DNA of 64,000 nucleotides, taken from positions 17,920-81,919 of the forward strand of contig JAIXUS010000052.1 of the NCBI GenBank assembly GCA_027483445.1, in the 5' to 3' direction. Positions within the stretch are counted from its first letter, which is position 1. Every line of letters begins with the position of its first letter. Below are positions 8,687-20,082 of this stretch, in pieces. The notes under the pieces are model-generated. The model worked only from the letters and a program-made list of their open reading frames with translations. It did no database searches and was not told the origin of the DNA. The position numbers and the translations under genes were made by a program. The DNA comes from Bacteroidota bacterium (GTDB taxonomy: Bacteria; Bacteroidota; Bacteroidia; M30B66).

Positions 8687-10102
8687 ATGAAGTCACTCCT
8701 TAGCGCAGGCATTGTCCTGTTTGCAACACTCCACCTGAGTGCGCAGAACCCTCAGGTTCAGCCAACTCGCCCCATTATGAAAAACCGTCCGGGCACAAAT
8801 GCAGCACGTGCCAACCTCAACACAACACCAGTTTGGGCCGATAATGCGGTGATTTATGAGGTAAACCTCCGCCAATTTACCCCGTCGGGTACCATCAACG
8901 AATTTTCAACTCACCTCGAGCGCCTCAGTCAAATGGGAGTGCGGATTCTTTGGTTCATGCCCATCCAGCCTATTGGCATTGAAAACAGAAAAGGGAGCTT
9001 GGGTAGCTATTATTCAATTCGCGATTACCTTTCTGTCAATCCCGAGCACGGTACCATGGACGAATGGATTGCGATGGTTAAAAAAGCGCATCAATTGGGC
9101 ATGAAGGTGATTCTCGACTGGGTGGCTAATCACACGGCGTTCGACCATGCCTGGACCAAATCACATCCAGAATGGTACACCCGCGACGCCAATGGCAAGA
9201 TTAAACCTCCGGTGGACGACTGGACCGACGTAGCCGATTTGAACTACGACAACCCCGAGTTGCGCAAGGCCATGATCGAAAACATGAAGTTTTGGCTCAA
9301 CGCCACCGATATTGATGGTTTCCGTTGTGATGTTGCCGAAATGGTGCCTCTCGACTTTTGGAAAGAGTGTATTCCGGCATTGCGCAGCGCCAAACTCGAC
9401 ATTTTCATGTTGGCCGAAGGCGAAAAACCGGAATTGCACGATAAAGCGTTCGACATGACTTATGCATGGGGTATGTTGCATCCGATGAACGAGGTGGCTA
9501 CCGGTAAAAAAACAGCCAAGTTCATCGACGATTATCTGAAGGCCCAGGAAAGCTATCCCGCGGAAGCGCACCGCATGTATTTCACCTCTAACCACGATGA
9601 AAACACCTGGAACGGAAGTAATTGGGATTTCATGGGTGAAAAATCGAAAACCTTCGCCGTGTTAACGTATGCCTTTAAAGGAATGCCGCTGATTTACACC
9701 GGGCAAGAGGCCGACAACCGCAAGCGACTTCGCTTTTTCGACAAGGACACAGTTGATTTCAGCAAGCTGCCATTGGCCGATTTCTACACCCGACTCAACA
9801 AATTAAAGGCAACAGAACCGGCTTTAAATTCCGGTAAAAACGGAGGTGAGCTGGTGAAGATCAGTCCCGTTGGCGATGAACAGGTTTTCGCCTGCATCCG
9901 CAAAAAAGATGGCTCACGGGTGTTGTTTTTAATCAACCTCTCTGGAAAGAAAGCCAAGTTCAAAGCCGAAAATCCCGACTTAGAAGGCGAATGGATTGAT
10001 GTTTTTGGTGCAGATGACAAAGTAGCCCTAACCTTAAAAACGAAGCATTCTGTTACCTTAGAGCCCTGGACCTATCAAGTTTACCGCCTCAAGAAAAAAT
10101 AA
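8687..10102 (+). CDS. Exported GH13 alpha-amylase-family glycoside hydrolase
   Basis: 471 residues with a Sec signal peptide (hydrophobic residues 5-18, likely cleavage after LSAQ). GH13 catalytic triad: nucleophile Asp215 in FRCDVAEM, general acid Glu244 in LAEGEKPE, transition-state Asp304 in SNHDENTW. Arg213 of the FRCD motif is present. A C-terminal beta domain is included. It probably cleaves alpha-glucans in the periplasm or outside the cell, giving oligosaccharides for the cytosolic GH31 enzyme. fba follows 4 bases later. Confidence 0.92.
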   Translation: MKSLLSAGIVLFATLHLSAQNPQVQPTRPIMKNRPGTNAARANLNTTPVWADNAVIYEVNLRQFTPSGTINEFSTHLERLSQMGVRILWFMPIQPIGIENRKGSLGSYYSIRDYLSVNPEHGTMDEWIAMVKKAHQLGMKVILDWVANHTAFDHAWTKSHPEWYTRDANGKIKPPVDDWTDVADLNYDNPELRKAMIENMKFWLNATDIDGFRCDVAEMVPLDFWKECIPALRSAKLDIFMLAEGEKPELHDKAFDMTYAWGMLHPMNEVATGKKTAKFIDDYLKAQESYPAEAHRMYFTSNHDENTWNGSNWDFMGEKSKTFAVLTYAFKGMPLIYTGQEADNRKRLRFFDKDTVDFSKLPLADFYTRLNKLKATEPALNSGKNGGELVKISPVGDEQVFACIRKKDGSRVLFLINLSGKKAKFKAENPDLEGEWIDVFGADDKVALTLKTKHSVTLEPWTYQVYRLKKK

Positions 10103-10106
10103 ATCA

Positions 10107-11183
10107 ATGGAAACTGCTACAACCCTTCAAGCGGGCGTATTGCATGGCGAAACGCTAAACGCATTACTCCGCAAAGCGAACGACATCGGATTTGCGATGC
10201 CGGCCGTTAATGTCATCAGCACCAACACTGTAAATGCCGTTCTGGAAACCGCGAAAAAACTCAATTCGCCGGTTATCATTCAATTCTCTAATGGAGGAGC
10301 TCAGTTTTTCGCCGGAAAAGGCCTCGATAACAGCGCACAGCAAGCCAGTATTGTTGGCGGAATTTCGGGGGCTCATCATGTACACCTCATGGCCGAAGCC
10401 TACGGTGTGCCGGTGATTCTTCACACCGACCACGCTGCGAAAAAGTTGCTTCCATGGATTGATGGCTTGCTGGATGCCGGCGAAAAGTACTTCCGCACAC
10501 ACGGCCGCCCTTTGTATTCGAGCCATATGCTCGACCTCAGCGAGGAACCCATCCATGAAAACATCGAAATCTGTAAGCGTTATCTCGAACGCATGGCTAA
10601 GATGGGTATGACCCTCGAAATCGAACTTGGCGTAACGGGCGGCGAAGAAGATGGTGTCGACAACTCGCACATCGACAGCAAGCACCTGTACACCCAGCCG
10701 GAGGAAGTGGCCTACGCTTATGAGGAACTCATGAAGGTGAGTCCAAACTTTACCGTTGCTGCCGCATTTGGCAATGTTCACGGTGTGTATAAGCCTGGAA
10801 ATGTGAAGCTTATGCCGGTTATTCTTAAAAATTCTCAGGACTACATCCAGCAAAAGTTTAACACAAGCGATAAACCTGTAAACTTCGTATTTCACGGTGG
10901 ATCAGGCTCTTCGGTTGAGGAGATTCGGGAAGCCATCGCCTATGGCGCCGTAAAAATGAACATCGATACGGACCTTCAATGGGCGTTCTGGGAAGGGGTG
11001 AAAGACTACTACGAGGCGAACAAAGGTTACCTCCAGGGCCAAATCGGAAATCCGGAAGGCGACGACAAGCCGAACAAGAAGTTTTACGACCCGCGTGTTT
11101 GGTTGCGCAAAGGCGAAGAGACCTTCAAAAAACGCCTTGAGCAGTCTTTTGACGACCTGAACTGCATCAACCGTCTCGCTTAA
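10107..11183 (+). CDS. fbaA: Class II fructose-bisphosphate aldolase
   Basis: Zn-dependent cleavage of fructose-1,6-bisphosphate to dihydroxyacetone phosphate and glyceraldehyde-3-phosphate. 358 residues, the E. coli FbaA-like long form. Motifs: HTDHAAKK (metal His and catalytic Asp), GVTGGEEDGVDN, GNVHGVY, FHGGSGS, and KMNIDTDLQWAFW. Starts 4 bases after the GH13 gene and is followed by a clear terminator, so it closes the pfkA operon. Confidence 0.97.
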   Translation: METATTLQAGVLHGETLNALLRKANDIGFAMPAVNVISTNTVNAVLETAKKLNSPVIIQFSNGGAQFFAGKGLDNSAQQASIVGGISGAHHVHLMAEAYGVPVILHTDHAAKKLLPWIDGLLDAGEKYFRTHGRPLYSSHMLDLSEEPIHENIEICKRYLERMAKMGMTLEIELGVTGGEEDGVDNSHIDSKHLYTQPEEVAYAYEELMKVSPNFTVAAAFGNVHGVYKPGNVKLMPVILKNSQDYIQQKFNTSDKPVNFVFHGGSGSSVEEIREAIAYGAVKMNIDTDLQWAFWEGVKDYYEANKGYLQGQIGNPEGDDKPNKKFYDPRVWLRKGEETFKKRLEQSFDDLNCINRLA

Positions 11184-13717
<2,534 letters not shown>

Positions 13718-13721
13718 GCCG

Positions 13722-13729
13722 CAAAAATA
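13722..13729 (-). promoter_or_regulatory. Putative -7 box of ttcA
   Basis: TATTTTTG on the minus strand, 4 bases before the GTG start. No convincing -33 element at the right distance. Confidence 0.35.
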
Positions 13730-13787
13730 GTGAAGCCAACGTAAGGTTGAATGAATGCGCGTTTTTGTCGGTTGAACCGTGATGTCA

Positions 13788-14420
13788 TCAGGCTTTGCCG
13801 CCTACATAAACTACCTTTTTGGTTTCGAAGAATGGATCATCGAACCATTGGGAGATTTCGTGAATCTTGAATTTGCGTTTGGTCAGGCTGATTTCTTCCA
13901 GAATATCACCACCTTTTAATACAACCCAGCCATTCTTCAATGAATGCCGGTTGGTGGATTCCAACTTTCTGAATGTCCAGCCTACCAGTTCATTCATTGG
14001 TGCAACGGCCCTTGAAACAATAAAATCGAAACGGCCGGGCACTTGGTCTGCGCGTCCCCAAATGGCTTCCACATTGCTTAGACCAATACTTGAGTGAACC
14101 TCCGTTACCACTTTGATTTTCTTGGCAATAGAGTCGCACAACACAAATTTGGTTTCAGGGAAAAGGATGGCCAATGGAATGCCGGGAAAACCGCCCCCGG
14201 TGCCAATATCCAAAACCCTACTTTCGGGCAAAAAGGCAATTACTTTGGCAATGGCTAAGCTGTGCAAAACGTGCCGAACATAAAGCTCGTCGATGTCTTT
14301 GCGCGAAATCACATTGATTTGCGCATTCCATTCCTTGTAGAGGTTCTCCAGTTGAAGAAACTGTTGCTCCTGCTTGCTGCTGAGGGCGAAGTGCTGTTTA
14401 ATGACCTCAATGCCGGACAT
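13788..14420 (-). CDS. rsmG: 16S rRNA (guanine527-N7)-methyltransferase
   Basis: SAM-dependent methylation of G527 in 16S rRNA. 210 residues, normal GidB/RsmG size. SAM-binding motif [16 protein letters not shown] (about residues 71-86) and the [10 protein letters not shown] segment. Last gene of a minus-strand group: GT2, sigma factor, rsmG; it starts 11 bases after the sigma-factor stop. Loss of RsmG is known to give low-level streptomycin resistance in other bacteria. Confidence 0.94.
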   Translation of the reverse strand: MSGIEVIKQHFALSSKQEQQFLQLENLYKEWNAQINVISRKDIDELYVRHVLHSLAIAKVIAFLPESRVLDIGTGGGFPGIPLAILFPETKFVLCDSIAKKIKVVTEVHSSIGLSNVEAIWGRADQVPGRFDFIVSRAVAPMNELVGWTFRKLESTNRHSLKNGWVVLKGGDILEEISLTKRKFKIHEISQWFDDPFFETKKVVYVGGKA

Positions 14421-14431
14421 GCCTGATGAAA

Positions 14432-15040
14432 TCAGATTTTTTCCTGCTGATTTCGGATGATGTTGTAGAGAAACTCCCGGCTTCGAAAGAGTTGTGCCTT
14501 TACGGTTCCCAAGGGCAAGTCGAGCTGTTCGGCAATTTCTTCGTACGACAACTCCTGAAAATATCGAAGCTCAATTAAAATTCTATAGCGTGGCTTGAGC
14601 TTTTCCACCAGCGATCGCATGAGAATGTGCTTTTGCTTACGGATGAGATTCTCCTCCGGATCTGGAGTTTCTGAGCGCACGTCCATGGTCATCTCGTCGC
14701 CGTCGCCGGTCATAAACGACTTGTCTAAAGAAAGTGTTACCGCTCTTTTTTTACGGATGAAATCGATGCAATTGTTGGTGGCAATTCGGAAAAGCCAGGT
14801 GGAAAAAGCAAAGTTAGGGGTGTATTGGGCGATGTTTTTAAAGGCTTTACCGAAGGCCTCAATGGTAAGATCTTCCGCATCGTCTTTGTTGTTGACCATT
14901 TTCAACAGGAGGAAATACACCGATTCCCGGTAACGGTCTAACAGCTCTGCGTACGCAGCCTGGTCATGCTTTTCGACCGCACGATTTACAAGCTGTATGT
15001 CGTACTGGGCTTTTGAGGAGAGGTTGGTTTCTAAATCCAT
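14432..15040 (-). CDS. ECF-type RNA polymerase sigma factor
   Basis: 202 residues. Region 2 carries DAEDLTIEAFGKAFKNI and STWLFRIATNNCIDFIRK; region 4 carries the LSYEEIAEQLDLPLGTVKAQL helix-turn-helix. A linker of about 40 residues with acidic stretches separates them. No anti-sigma gene is adjacent, so the signal is unknown. The gene overlaps the upstream GT2 gene by 10 bases, indicating co-transcription and coupling. Confidence 0.93.
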   Translation of the reverse strand: MDLETNLSSKAQYDIQLVNRAVEKHDQAAYAELLDRYRESVYFLLLKMVNNKDDAEDLTIEAFGKAFKNIAQYTPNFAFSTWLFRIATNNCIDFIRKKRAVTLSLDKSFMTGDGDEMTMDVRSETPDPEENLIRKQKHILMRSLVEKLKPRYRILIELRYFQELSYEEIAEQLDLPLGTVKAQLFRSREFLYNIIRNQQEKI

Positions 15041-16161
15041 CGGCGTTGCCTTACAAATAAAGTAGAAAAGAAATAGACGGGATTCACAATTATGCGTTGG
15101 ATTAATTCTAGCACAGGCGACATCCAGCCCAGTTCTTTCTCATCTAATTTTCTCGCAGCTGTGTGCAAGATAGTAATTTGCACCAAGGTGCGTAAAAACC
15201 AGCCTGCAATTAATATCAACACGTTGTATTGAAGAAGTATTCCGGCCACAAGGGCAAGGTGCATGAAATACCAGCTTAGCGGGTAAACCAACAACATCGA
15301 CTTGTGGCTTCCTTTGTAATGTTTAGCCGTGCTGTGATGCCTCTTTTTCTGAAGAAACCAGGCTTTCCAGCTGCTTTTGGGCTCTGAAATCGTAAAGGCT
15401 CCTTTGTCGATCACCACTGAAACGTTTTTGTTCGTAGCCACCTCCTGCACGAAAAGGTCATCGTCGCCCGACCAAATATGAATGTGAGAGGCAAACCCGC
15501 GAACTTTAAAAAACAAGTTGCGCTTGTAGGAAAGATTCCTTCCCACGCCCATGTAGGTTTGTCCACGCATGGCCCTCGCCAGAAAATGCACGCCAATAAA
15601 AAACGTATCGAAACGAATCATGCGGTTTAAAAAACCACCTTTCCTTTCGTATTTCCCATAGCCAAGCACAATTTCATGCGATTCGCCATACCCATTGATC
15701 ATGTGCGTAATCCAGTCTCTACTGCTAGGCTTGCAGTCAGCATCGGTTAACAACAGCGTTTCGTAGCGTGCTGCTTTGATGCCAATGGTGAGCGCAAACT
15801 TTTTTCCATGCTCGCGGCCTTCTACTTCTTTGATTTCTCGAACTACCAGATTTCGGTGGCGAGCCTGTAACGATTCCAGCACTTTTTCACTCTCGTCCCA
15901 GGAGCAATCATTTACTACAACCACTTCAAATTCAGGGTATTCCTGTTCGAGTAACAGGGGCAAAAACTGCTTGAGATTCTCCTCTTCGTTGCGGGAGCAA
16001 ACGACCACCGAAACAGGCGGGTAGTTTACCGGATGAGGCTTCAGTTTATAGAGAGAAACGCGAATAGCGGTGAAGAAATAATAGCTCAGCTGAGCCAACA
16101 GGCTTAAGCCAAAGGCAACTAAAATCAATAACTCCCAGCGATATGTAAAATCGGGTACCAT
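15031..16161 (-). CDS. Membrane-associated family 2 glycosyltransferase
   Basis: 376 residues from the start chosen here. One N-terminal transmembrane helix, then a GT-A domain with SVVVCSRNEEENL, VVNDCSWDES and TDADCKPSS (DxD-like metal site), a GDDDLFVQE acceptor motif, a QKKRHH motif resembling the QxxRW of processive synthases, and C-terminal membrane helices. Probably inner-membrane surface polysaccharide or glycolipid synthesis; substrate unknown. A longer frame to 16224 exists, but a minus-strand TACTTTTG box at 16179-16186 lies inside that extension and favours 16161. Confidence 0.82.
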   Translation of the reverse strand: MVPDFTYRWELLILVAFGLSLLAQLSYYFFTAIRVSLYKLKPHPVNYPPVSVVVCSRNEEENLKQFLPLLLEQEYPEFEVVVVNDCSWDESEKVLESLQARHRNLVVREIKEVEGREHGKKFALTIGIKAARYETLLLTDADCKPSSRDWITHMINGYGESHEIVLGYGKYERKGGFLNRMIRFDTFFIGVHFLARAMRGQTYMGVGRNLSYKRNLFFKVRGFASHIHIWSGDDDLFVQEVATNKNVSVVIDKGAFTISEPKSSWKAWFLQKKRHHSTAKHYKGSHKSMLLVYPLSWYFMHLALVAGILLQYNVLILIAGWFLRTLVQITILHTAARKLDEKELGWMSPVLELIQRIIVNPVYFFSTLFVRQRRWI

Positions 16162-16178
16162 CCTCAAAACTAAGGGCA

Positions 16179-16219
16179 CAAAAGTATGCGTACTTCGGTA
16201 TGTGAAAGGGCTATCTTTG
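16179..16219. promoter_or_regulatory. Divergent -7 boxes for the GT2 operon and tgt
   Basis: Minus strand TACTTTTG at 16186-16179 points to the GT2 gene (ATG 18 bases on). Plus strand TATCTTTG at 16212-16219 points to tgt (ATG 19 bases on). The two boxes are 25 bases apart, so the promoters overlap back to back. Confidence 0.6.
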
Positions 16220-16237
16220 CCCAACTTTTTAACAAAG

Positions 16238-17368
16238 ATGCGCTACACGCTGTCAGCAACAGACCCACGCTCCTCTGCCCGAGCCGGAAAGCTAGAAACT
16301 CCTCACGGTGAAATACTTACTCCGATATTTATGCCCGTTGGAACGGCCGGAACGGTAAAAGCGGTGCATCAGCGCGAGCTCAAAGCGGAAATTAAGGCGC
16401 AGATAATTCTCGGAAACACCTATCATCTTTACCTGCGTCCGGGTGTTGATGTGCTTTACCAGGCTGGTGGGCTGCACAAGTTTAATGGTTGGGATGGCCC
16501 AATACTCACCGACAGCGGCGGTTATCAGGTGTTTTCACTTTCGGAACGACGGAAACTCAGCGAGCAGGGTGCCGTGTTTCAGTCGCATATAGATGGCTCC
16601 AAGCACCTGTTTAGTCCGGAGTCGGTGATGGACATTCAACGGAAAATCGGGGCCGACATTATTATGGCCTTTGATGAATGTCCTCCATGGCCCAGCGAAT
16701 ACGGTTATGCGCGTAAATCGATGGAACTAACGCACCGTTGGCTCGACCGATGTATTGCCCGGTTGGCTGAAACCGAGCCGCATTATGGTTATCCACAAAC
16801 CCTTTTTCCGATTGTTCAGGGAAGCACTTTCACCGATTTGCGTCAAGAAAGCGCAGAGTATATTGCTTCCCGCGGGGCTGCCGGAAATGCCATTGGTGGC
16901 CTCTCGGTGGGTGAGCCTGCAGAGGAGATGTACCGGTTTACCGATTTGGTGTGTGGGATTTTACCCGCCGATAAACCCCGCTATTTAATGGGTGTAGGAA
17001 CGCCTGAAAACATTTTGGAGGGCATCGCACTTGGGGTAGACATGTTTGATTGCGTAATGCCCACGCGCAATGCCCGCAATGGTATGCTCTTCACCTCCGA
17101 AGGAATCATCAACATGCGCAATGAAAAGTGGAAAAACGATTTTACGGCAATCGATCCGAATGGTCCTACATTCGTAGATTCTGCTTACTCGAAAGCCTAT
17201 TTGCGCCATTTATTTGTGGCCGGCGAATACCTCGCCGGGATGATTGCATCGGTTCATAACCTGGGCTTTTATCTTTGGCTTGTGGGGCAAGCACGCGCGC
17301 ACATTGTGCAGGGCGATTTTGCGGAGTGGAAGTCGGTAATGGTTCAGAAAGTAAAGCAAAGGCTGTAA
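16238..17368 (+). CDS. tgt: tRNA-guanine transglycosylase (queuine tRNA-ribosyltransferase)
   Basis: Exchanges guanine 34 for a queuine precursor in GUN tRNAs. 376 residues from the ATG at 16238. The frame runs 12 codons further upstream, but those overlap the -7 box. Motifs: TDSGGYQVFSLS with the catalytic-region Asp, DECPPWP, the second Asp in GVDMFDCVMPTRNARNG, and VQGSTF. Odd: the C-terminal zinc site, normally CxCxxC plus His, is Gly309-x-Thr311-x-x-Asp314 with only His340 kept at the canonical distance of 26 residues. The zinc is thus probably not bound in the usual way. Confidence 0.94.
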   Translation: MRYTLSATDPRSSARAGKLETPHGEILTPIFMPVGTAGTVKAVHQRELKAEIKAQIILGNTYHLYLRPGVDVLYQAGGLHKFNGWDGPILTDSGGYQVFSLSERRKLSEQGAVFQSHIDGSKHLFSPESVMDIQRKIGADIIMAFDECPPWPSEYGYARKSMELTHRWLDRCIARLAETEPHYGYPQTLFPIVQGSTFTDLRQESAEYIASRGAAGNAIGGLSVGEPAEEMYRFTDLVCGILPADKPRYLMGVGTPENILEGIALGVDMFDCVMPTRNARNGMLFTSEGIINMRNEKWKNDFTAIDPNGPTFVDSAYSKAYLRHLFVAGEYLAGMIASVHNLGFYLWLVGQARAHIVQGDFAEWKSVMVQKVKQRL

Positions 17369-17371
17369 TTG

Positions 17372-18451
17372 ATGTTTACGAAGCTCGACCGGTATCTTAT
17401 TCGGAAGTTCCTGGGGACCTTCATTTTCACCATTGCGTTGATTGTGGTGATTGCCGTGATTTTCGACCTTACAGAAAAGGTCGACGATATCTTCGAAAAA
17501 AACATTCCGGCCTCAGAGCTCATATTCGATTATTACCTGAATTTCATTCCTTACTTCGCCAACCTGTTTACTCCGCTTTTTGTCTTTATTTCGGCGGTAT
17601 TCTTTACGTCCAAATTGGCCAACCAGTATGAGATTGTTGCCATGCTCAGTTCGGGTGTTAGTTTTTGGCGATTGCTTCGGCCTTATTTGTTCTCGGCCGC
17701 TCTGATTGGTTTGGTTTCTTTCATGCTCAACAGCTTTGTAATTCCCAAGGCCAACGAGGGCCGACTAAAGTTCGAGTACAAGTATTTAAAACACAATTGG
17801 AAGCGGAACTACAACAATTTGCACCGACAAATTAGTCCGAATACCTACCTCTATTTCGAAACCTACACCCAGAAATCTAAAACCGGATACCGCTTTACCA
17901 TTGAGCAGATGCAACAGCGAAAGATGAAGGTGAAGCTCAGTGCCGATTATGTGCGTTGGGATTCGATTCAACAGCGCTGGACATTGGAGAATTATGCCAT
18001 TCGGACATTTAACGGAAAAACGGAGAAGTTACGGCGCGGGGCTGCGCTCGACACGGTTTTAAGCTTTAAGCCCGGCGATTTGGACATTGCCGATGATGAT
18101 GTAGAAATGATGAACTTTTTTCAGCTCAATGGCTTCATTGAACGTGAAAAAGCGAAGGGCTCCGAATTTGTCGATTACTACATTTTGGAGAAACACCGCA
18201 GAATGGCGAATCCGGTTGCTAACCTTATTCTCACCCTGATTGCAGTGGCAATGGCCAGTCGAAAGGTGAGAGGCGGAATTGGTTTACACATTGGAATTGG
18301 AATCGGTATTAGCTTTACGTATGTGATGTTTATGCAGGTAACCTCAGTGTTTGCTACCGAAGGCGGAATGAATCCTGCAATTGCGGCCTGGATTCCCAAT
18401 TTCACCTTTCTCATACTGGCTTTGGTATTGCTCCGGCGAGCTCCAAAATAA
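17372..18451 (+). CDS. LptF/LptG-family permease
   Basis: 359 residues of the YjgP/YjgQ family, the membrane subunits of the LPS export ABC transporter LptBFGC. Three N-terminal helices (about 14-120), a periplasmic beta-jellyroll-like middle domain, and three C-terminal helices (about 280-355). The DRYLIRKFL start is typical. Choosing between LptF and LptG is not safe from one sequence. ATG at 17372 lies 3 bases after the tgt stop, so it is co-transcribed with tgt. Confidence 0.88.
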   Translation: MFTKLDRYLIRKFLGTFIFTIALIVVIAVIFDLTEKVDDIFEKNIPASELIFDYYLNFIPYFANLFTPLFVFISAVFFTSKLANQYEIVAMLSSGVSFWRLLRPYLFSAALIGLVSFMLNSFVIPKANEGRLKFEYKYLKHNWKRNYNNLHRQISPNTYLYFETYTQKSKTGYRFTIEQMQQRKMKVKLSADYVRWDSIQQRWTLENYAIRTFNGKTEKLRRGAALDTVLSFKPGDLDIADDDVEMMNFFQLNGFIEREKAKGSEFVDYYILEKHRRMANPVANLILTLIAVAMASRKVRGGIGLHIGIGIGISFTYVMFMQVTSVFATEGGMNPAIAAWIPNFTFLILALVLLRRAPK

Positions 18452-18527
18452 AAAACTCATTTTCAGGCCTTTTGCTGGGGGCCTCTTGTTAATCGAACCT
18501 TAAACTGGGGTTGAATTGAAAAAAAAG

Positions 18528-18535
18528 TAATTTTG
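18528..18535 (+). promoter_or_regulatory. -7 box of tRNA-Leu(CAG)
   Basis: TAATTTTG followed by GCGCTCC-like bases, 10 bases before the mature tRNA 5' end. The same TTTTGCGCTCC string follows the -7 box of the second leucine tRNA at 33925. Confidence 0.6.
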
Positions 18536-18545
18536 CGCTCCCTAA

Positions 18546-18627
18546 GCCGAAGTGGTGAAATTGGTAGACACGCACGTTTCAGGGGCGTGTGTCGCAAGAC
18601 ATGCCGGTTCGAGTCCGGCCTTCGGTA
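18546..18627 (+). tRNA. tRNA-Leu (anticodon CAG)
   Basis: Acceptor arms GCCGAAG and CTTCGGT, class II variable arm, T-loop GGTTCGAGTCC. The anticodon loop TTCAGGG gives anticodon CAG at 18580-18582 (reads CUG). The genome does not encode the 3' CCA here (A73 is followed by CTA), so CCA must be added enzymatically. Confidence 0.95.
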
Positions 18628-18631
18628 CTAA

Positions 18632-18660
18632 AAGCCTGTCATTTTCGACGGGCTTTTTTG
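18632..18660 (+). terminator. Intrinsic terminator after tRNA-Leu(CAG)
   Basis: Stem AAGCCTGTC / GACGGGCTT (one wobble), six-base loop, then TTTTTT. Confidence 0.8.
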
Positions 18661-19015
18661 TTTCGTGGGGTCATCCCGCAGGGCATTAATACCTATGCAA
18701 ATAATCCTCATGCTTTTCTCACTGGATTGAGGCTATCAATTTGTATTTCAGGAGCGTAGATTAATTTAAAATTGATAAATCTAAAATCCGTTTCTAGGGG
18801 AGAGGCCCTAAATCATTAAAGCTTCATTAAAATCGAATGTTAAATCAATGTGAAGGGAAACGAATAACTCTACATTTGCACAAGGTTTTTTGAGGGTTAG
18901 GGCAGCCTTCAATACTCTGAACAAATAGCTGCATATGGTTGTTTGTGAAGTATTTCGTCCATACTCATTAACCTTATTGTCAAGAACATATACATAACCA
19001 ACTTTATACTTAACT
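18661..19015. other. Intergenic region upstream of the NYN gene
   Basis: 355 bases without a credible ORF. It contains one TACATTTG -7 box at 18871-18878. The predicted leader of the downstream gene would be about 130 bases. I see no riboswitch consensus in it. Confidence 0.5.
18871..18878 (+). promoter_or_regulatory. -7 box upstream of the NYN-domain gene
   Basis: TACATTTG matches TAnnTTTG. No clear TTG at the -33 position. Confidence 0.45.
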
Positions 19016-19966
19016 ATGATTGCATCCAGAGACGGAGTCGTTAAAATCGGTGTATTTTACGACGGGAACTACTTCCTTCACGTGAGTAACTACTACAATT
19101 ACTTTCACTCAAGAAGAAGAAGAATCAGCATCGCAGGTTTACACAATTTCATTCGTGAAAAAGTAGCCGAAGAAATGGCAGTAGAATATAAACTTTGCCA
19201 TGTTGTAGATGCCCACTATTTCCGCGGAAGAATGAGCGCTTATGAAGCCTCTCAGCGTGGAAATCAACTGTACAATGATCGTTTATTCGACGATGTTTTA
19301 ATGTCGGAAGGCGTAGTAACTCACTATCTTCCATTGCGCAACCGCGGAAATCGTAAAGAAGAAAAAGGCATTGATGTTTGGCTCGCCCTCGAAGCCCTCG
19401 AATTGGCCTGGCTGAAGCATTACGATGTGTTGGTTTTAATTACTGCGGATGGCGATTTCGTTCCTTTGATACGTAAAGTGAATACCCTTGGTACCCGTGT
19501 TATGGTACTCAGTTGGGATTTCGAGTACACCGACGATACAGGGCGCGAAATTATTACCCGTACCTCGCAGGATTTGCTCGAGGAGGTAACTTACCCGATT
19601 GCCATGCATGAGCTCATCGACAATCGTGTAACCGGCAAAGACTCTCAGGTTTCGCAATTGTTTGTAACTCAGGAAAGTGCTCCGAAGACCTACAAGAATA
19701 TCGTAGATAAAGGAGAAGTGAAAATCTCCAAAACCCTCAATATGAAGAGTGGTTATGGATTCGTAGCATATCCGCCGAACAACCTCTTCTTCCACTATTT
19801 AGATGTTGTAGAAGGCGATTTCAACGAAATCAAAGACGGTGATGCTGTTGAGTTTACCATTGAAATCAACGATAAAGGCAACGAAGTCGCTAAAAACGTT
19901 CGAAAAGTAAACGAATCTGAACTTAACTTCATCGAAGAAGAGCTCGACGATTACAACAACGGGTAA
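19016..19966 (+). CDS. NYN-domain (LabA/DUF88-like) protein with C-terminal cold-shock-like domain
   Basis: 316 residues. N-terminal PIN-like NYN ribonuclease fold with the acidic triad in GVFYDGNYF, GIDVWLALEAL and LITADGDFVPLI (about residues 15-150). The C-terminal 75 residues (GYGFVAYP...NLFFHYLDV...GDAVEFTIEIN) resemble a cold-shock/S1 OB-fold RNA-binding domain. Inferred role: RNA-targeted nuclease or RNA-quality factor in the cytosol; target unknown. It stands alone, with its own promoter and terminator. Confidence 0.8.
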   Translation: MIASRDGVVKIGVFYDGNYFLHVSNYYNYFHSRRRRISIAGLHNFIREKVAEEMAVEYKLCHVVDAHYFRGRMSAYEASQRGNQLYNDRLFDDVLMSEGVVTHYLPLRNRGNRKEEKGIDVWLALEALELAWLKHYDVLVLITADGDFVPLIRKVNTLGTRVMVLSWDFEYTDDTGREIITRTSQDLLEEVTYPIAMHELIDNRVTGKDSQVSQLFVTQESAPKTYKNIVDKGEVKISKTLNMKSGYGFVAYPPNNLFFHYLDVVEGDFNEIKDGDAVEFTIEINDKGNEVAKNVRKVNESELNFIEEELDDYNNG

Positions 19967-20038
19967 TTGTCAATCAAGGCCTTGGTGGTGATTTCAACTT
20001 TGAATCAGCACTAAAGCCATTAATAAATCAAAGTGTCG

Positions 20039-20068
20039 GGAGCATCCTCATCGGGTGCTCCTTTTTTT
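20039..20068 (+). terminator. Intrinsic terminator after the NYN gene
   Basis: Stem GGAGCATCC / GGGTGCTCC (one wobble), five-base loop, T7 tract. It also faces the end of the minus-strand CoA-transferase gene. Confidence 0.82.
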
Positions 20069-20082
20069 GTTACCAACCTCGA

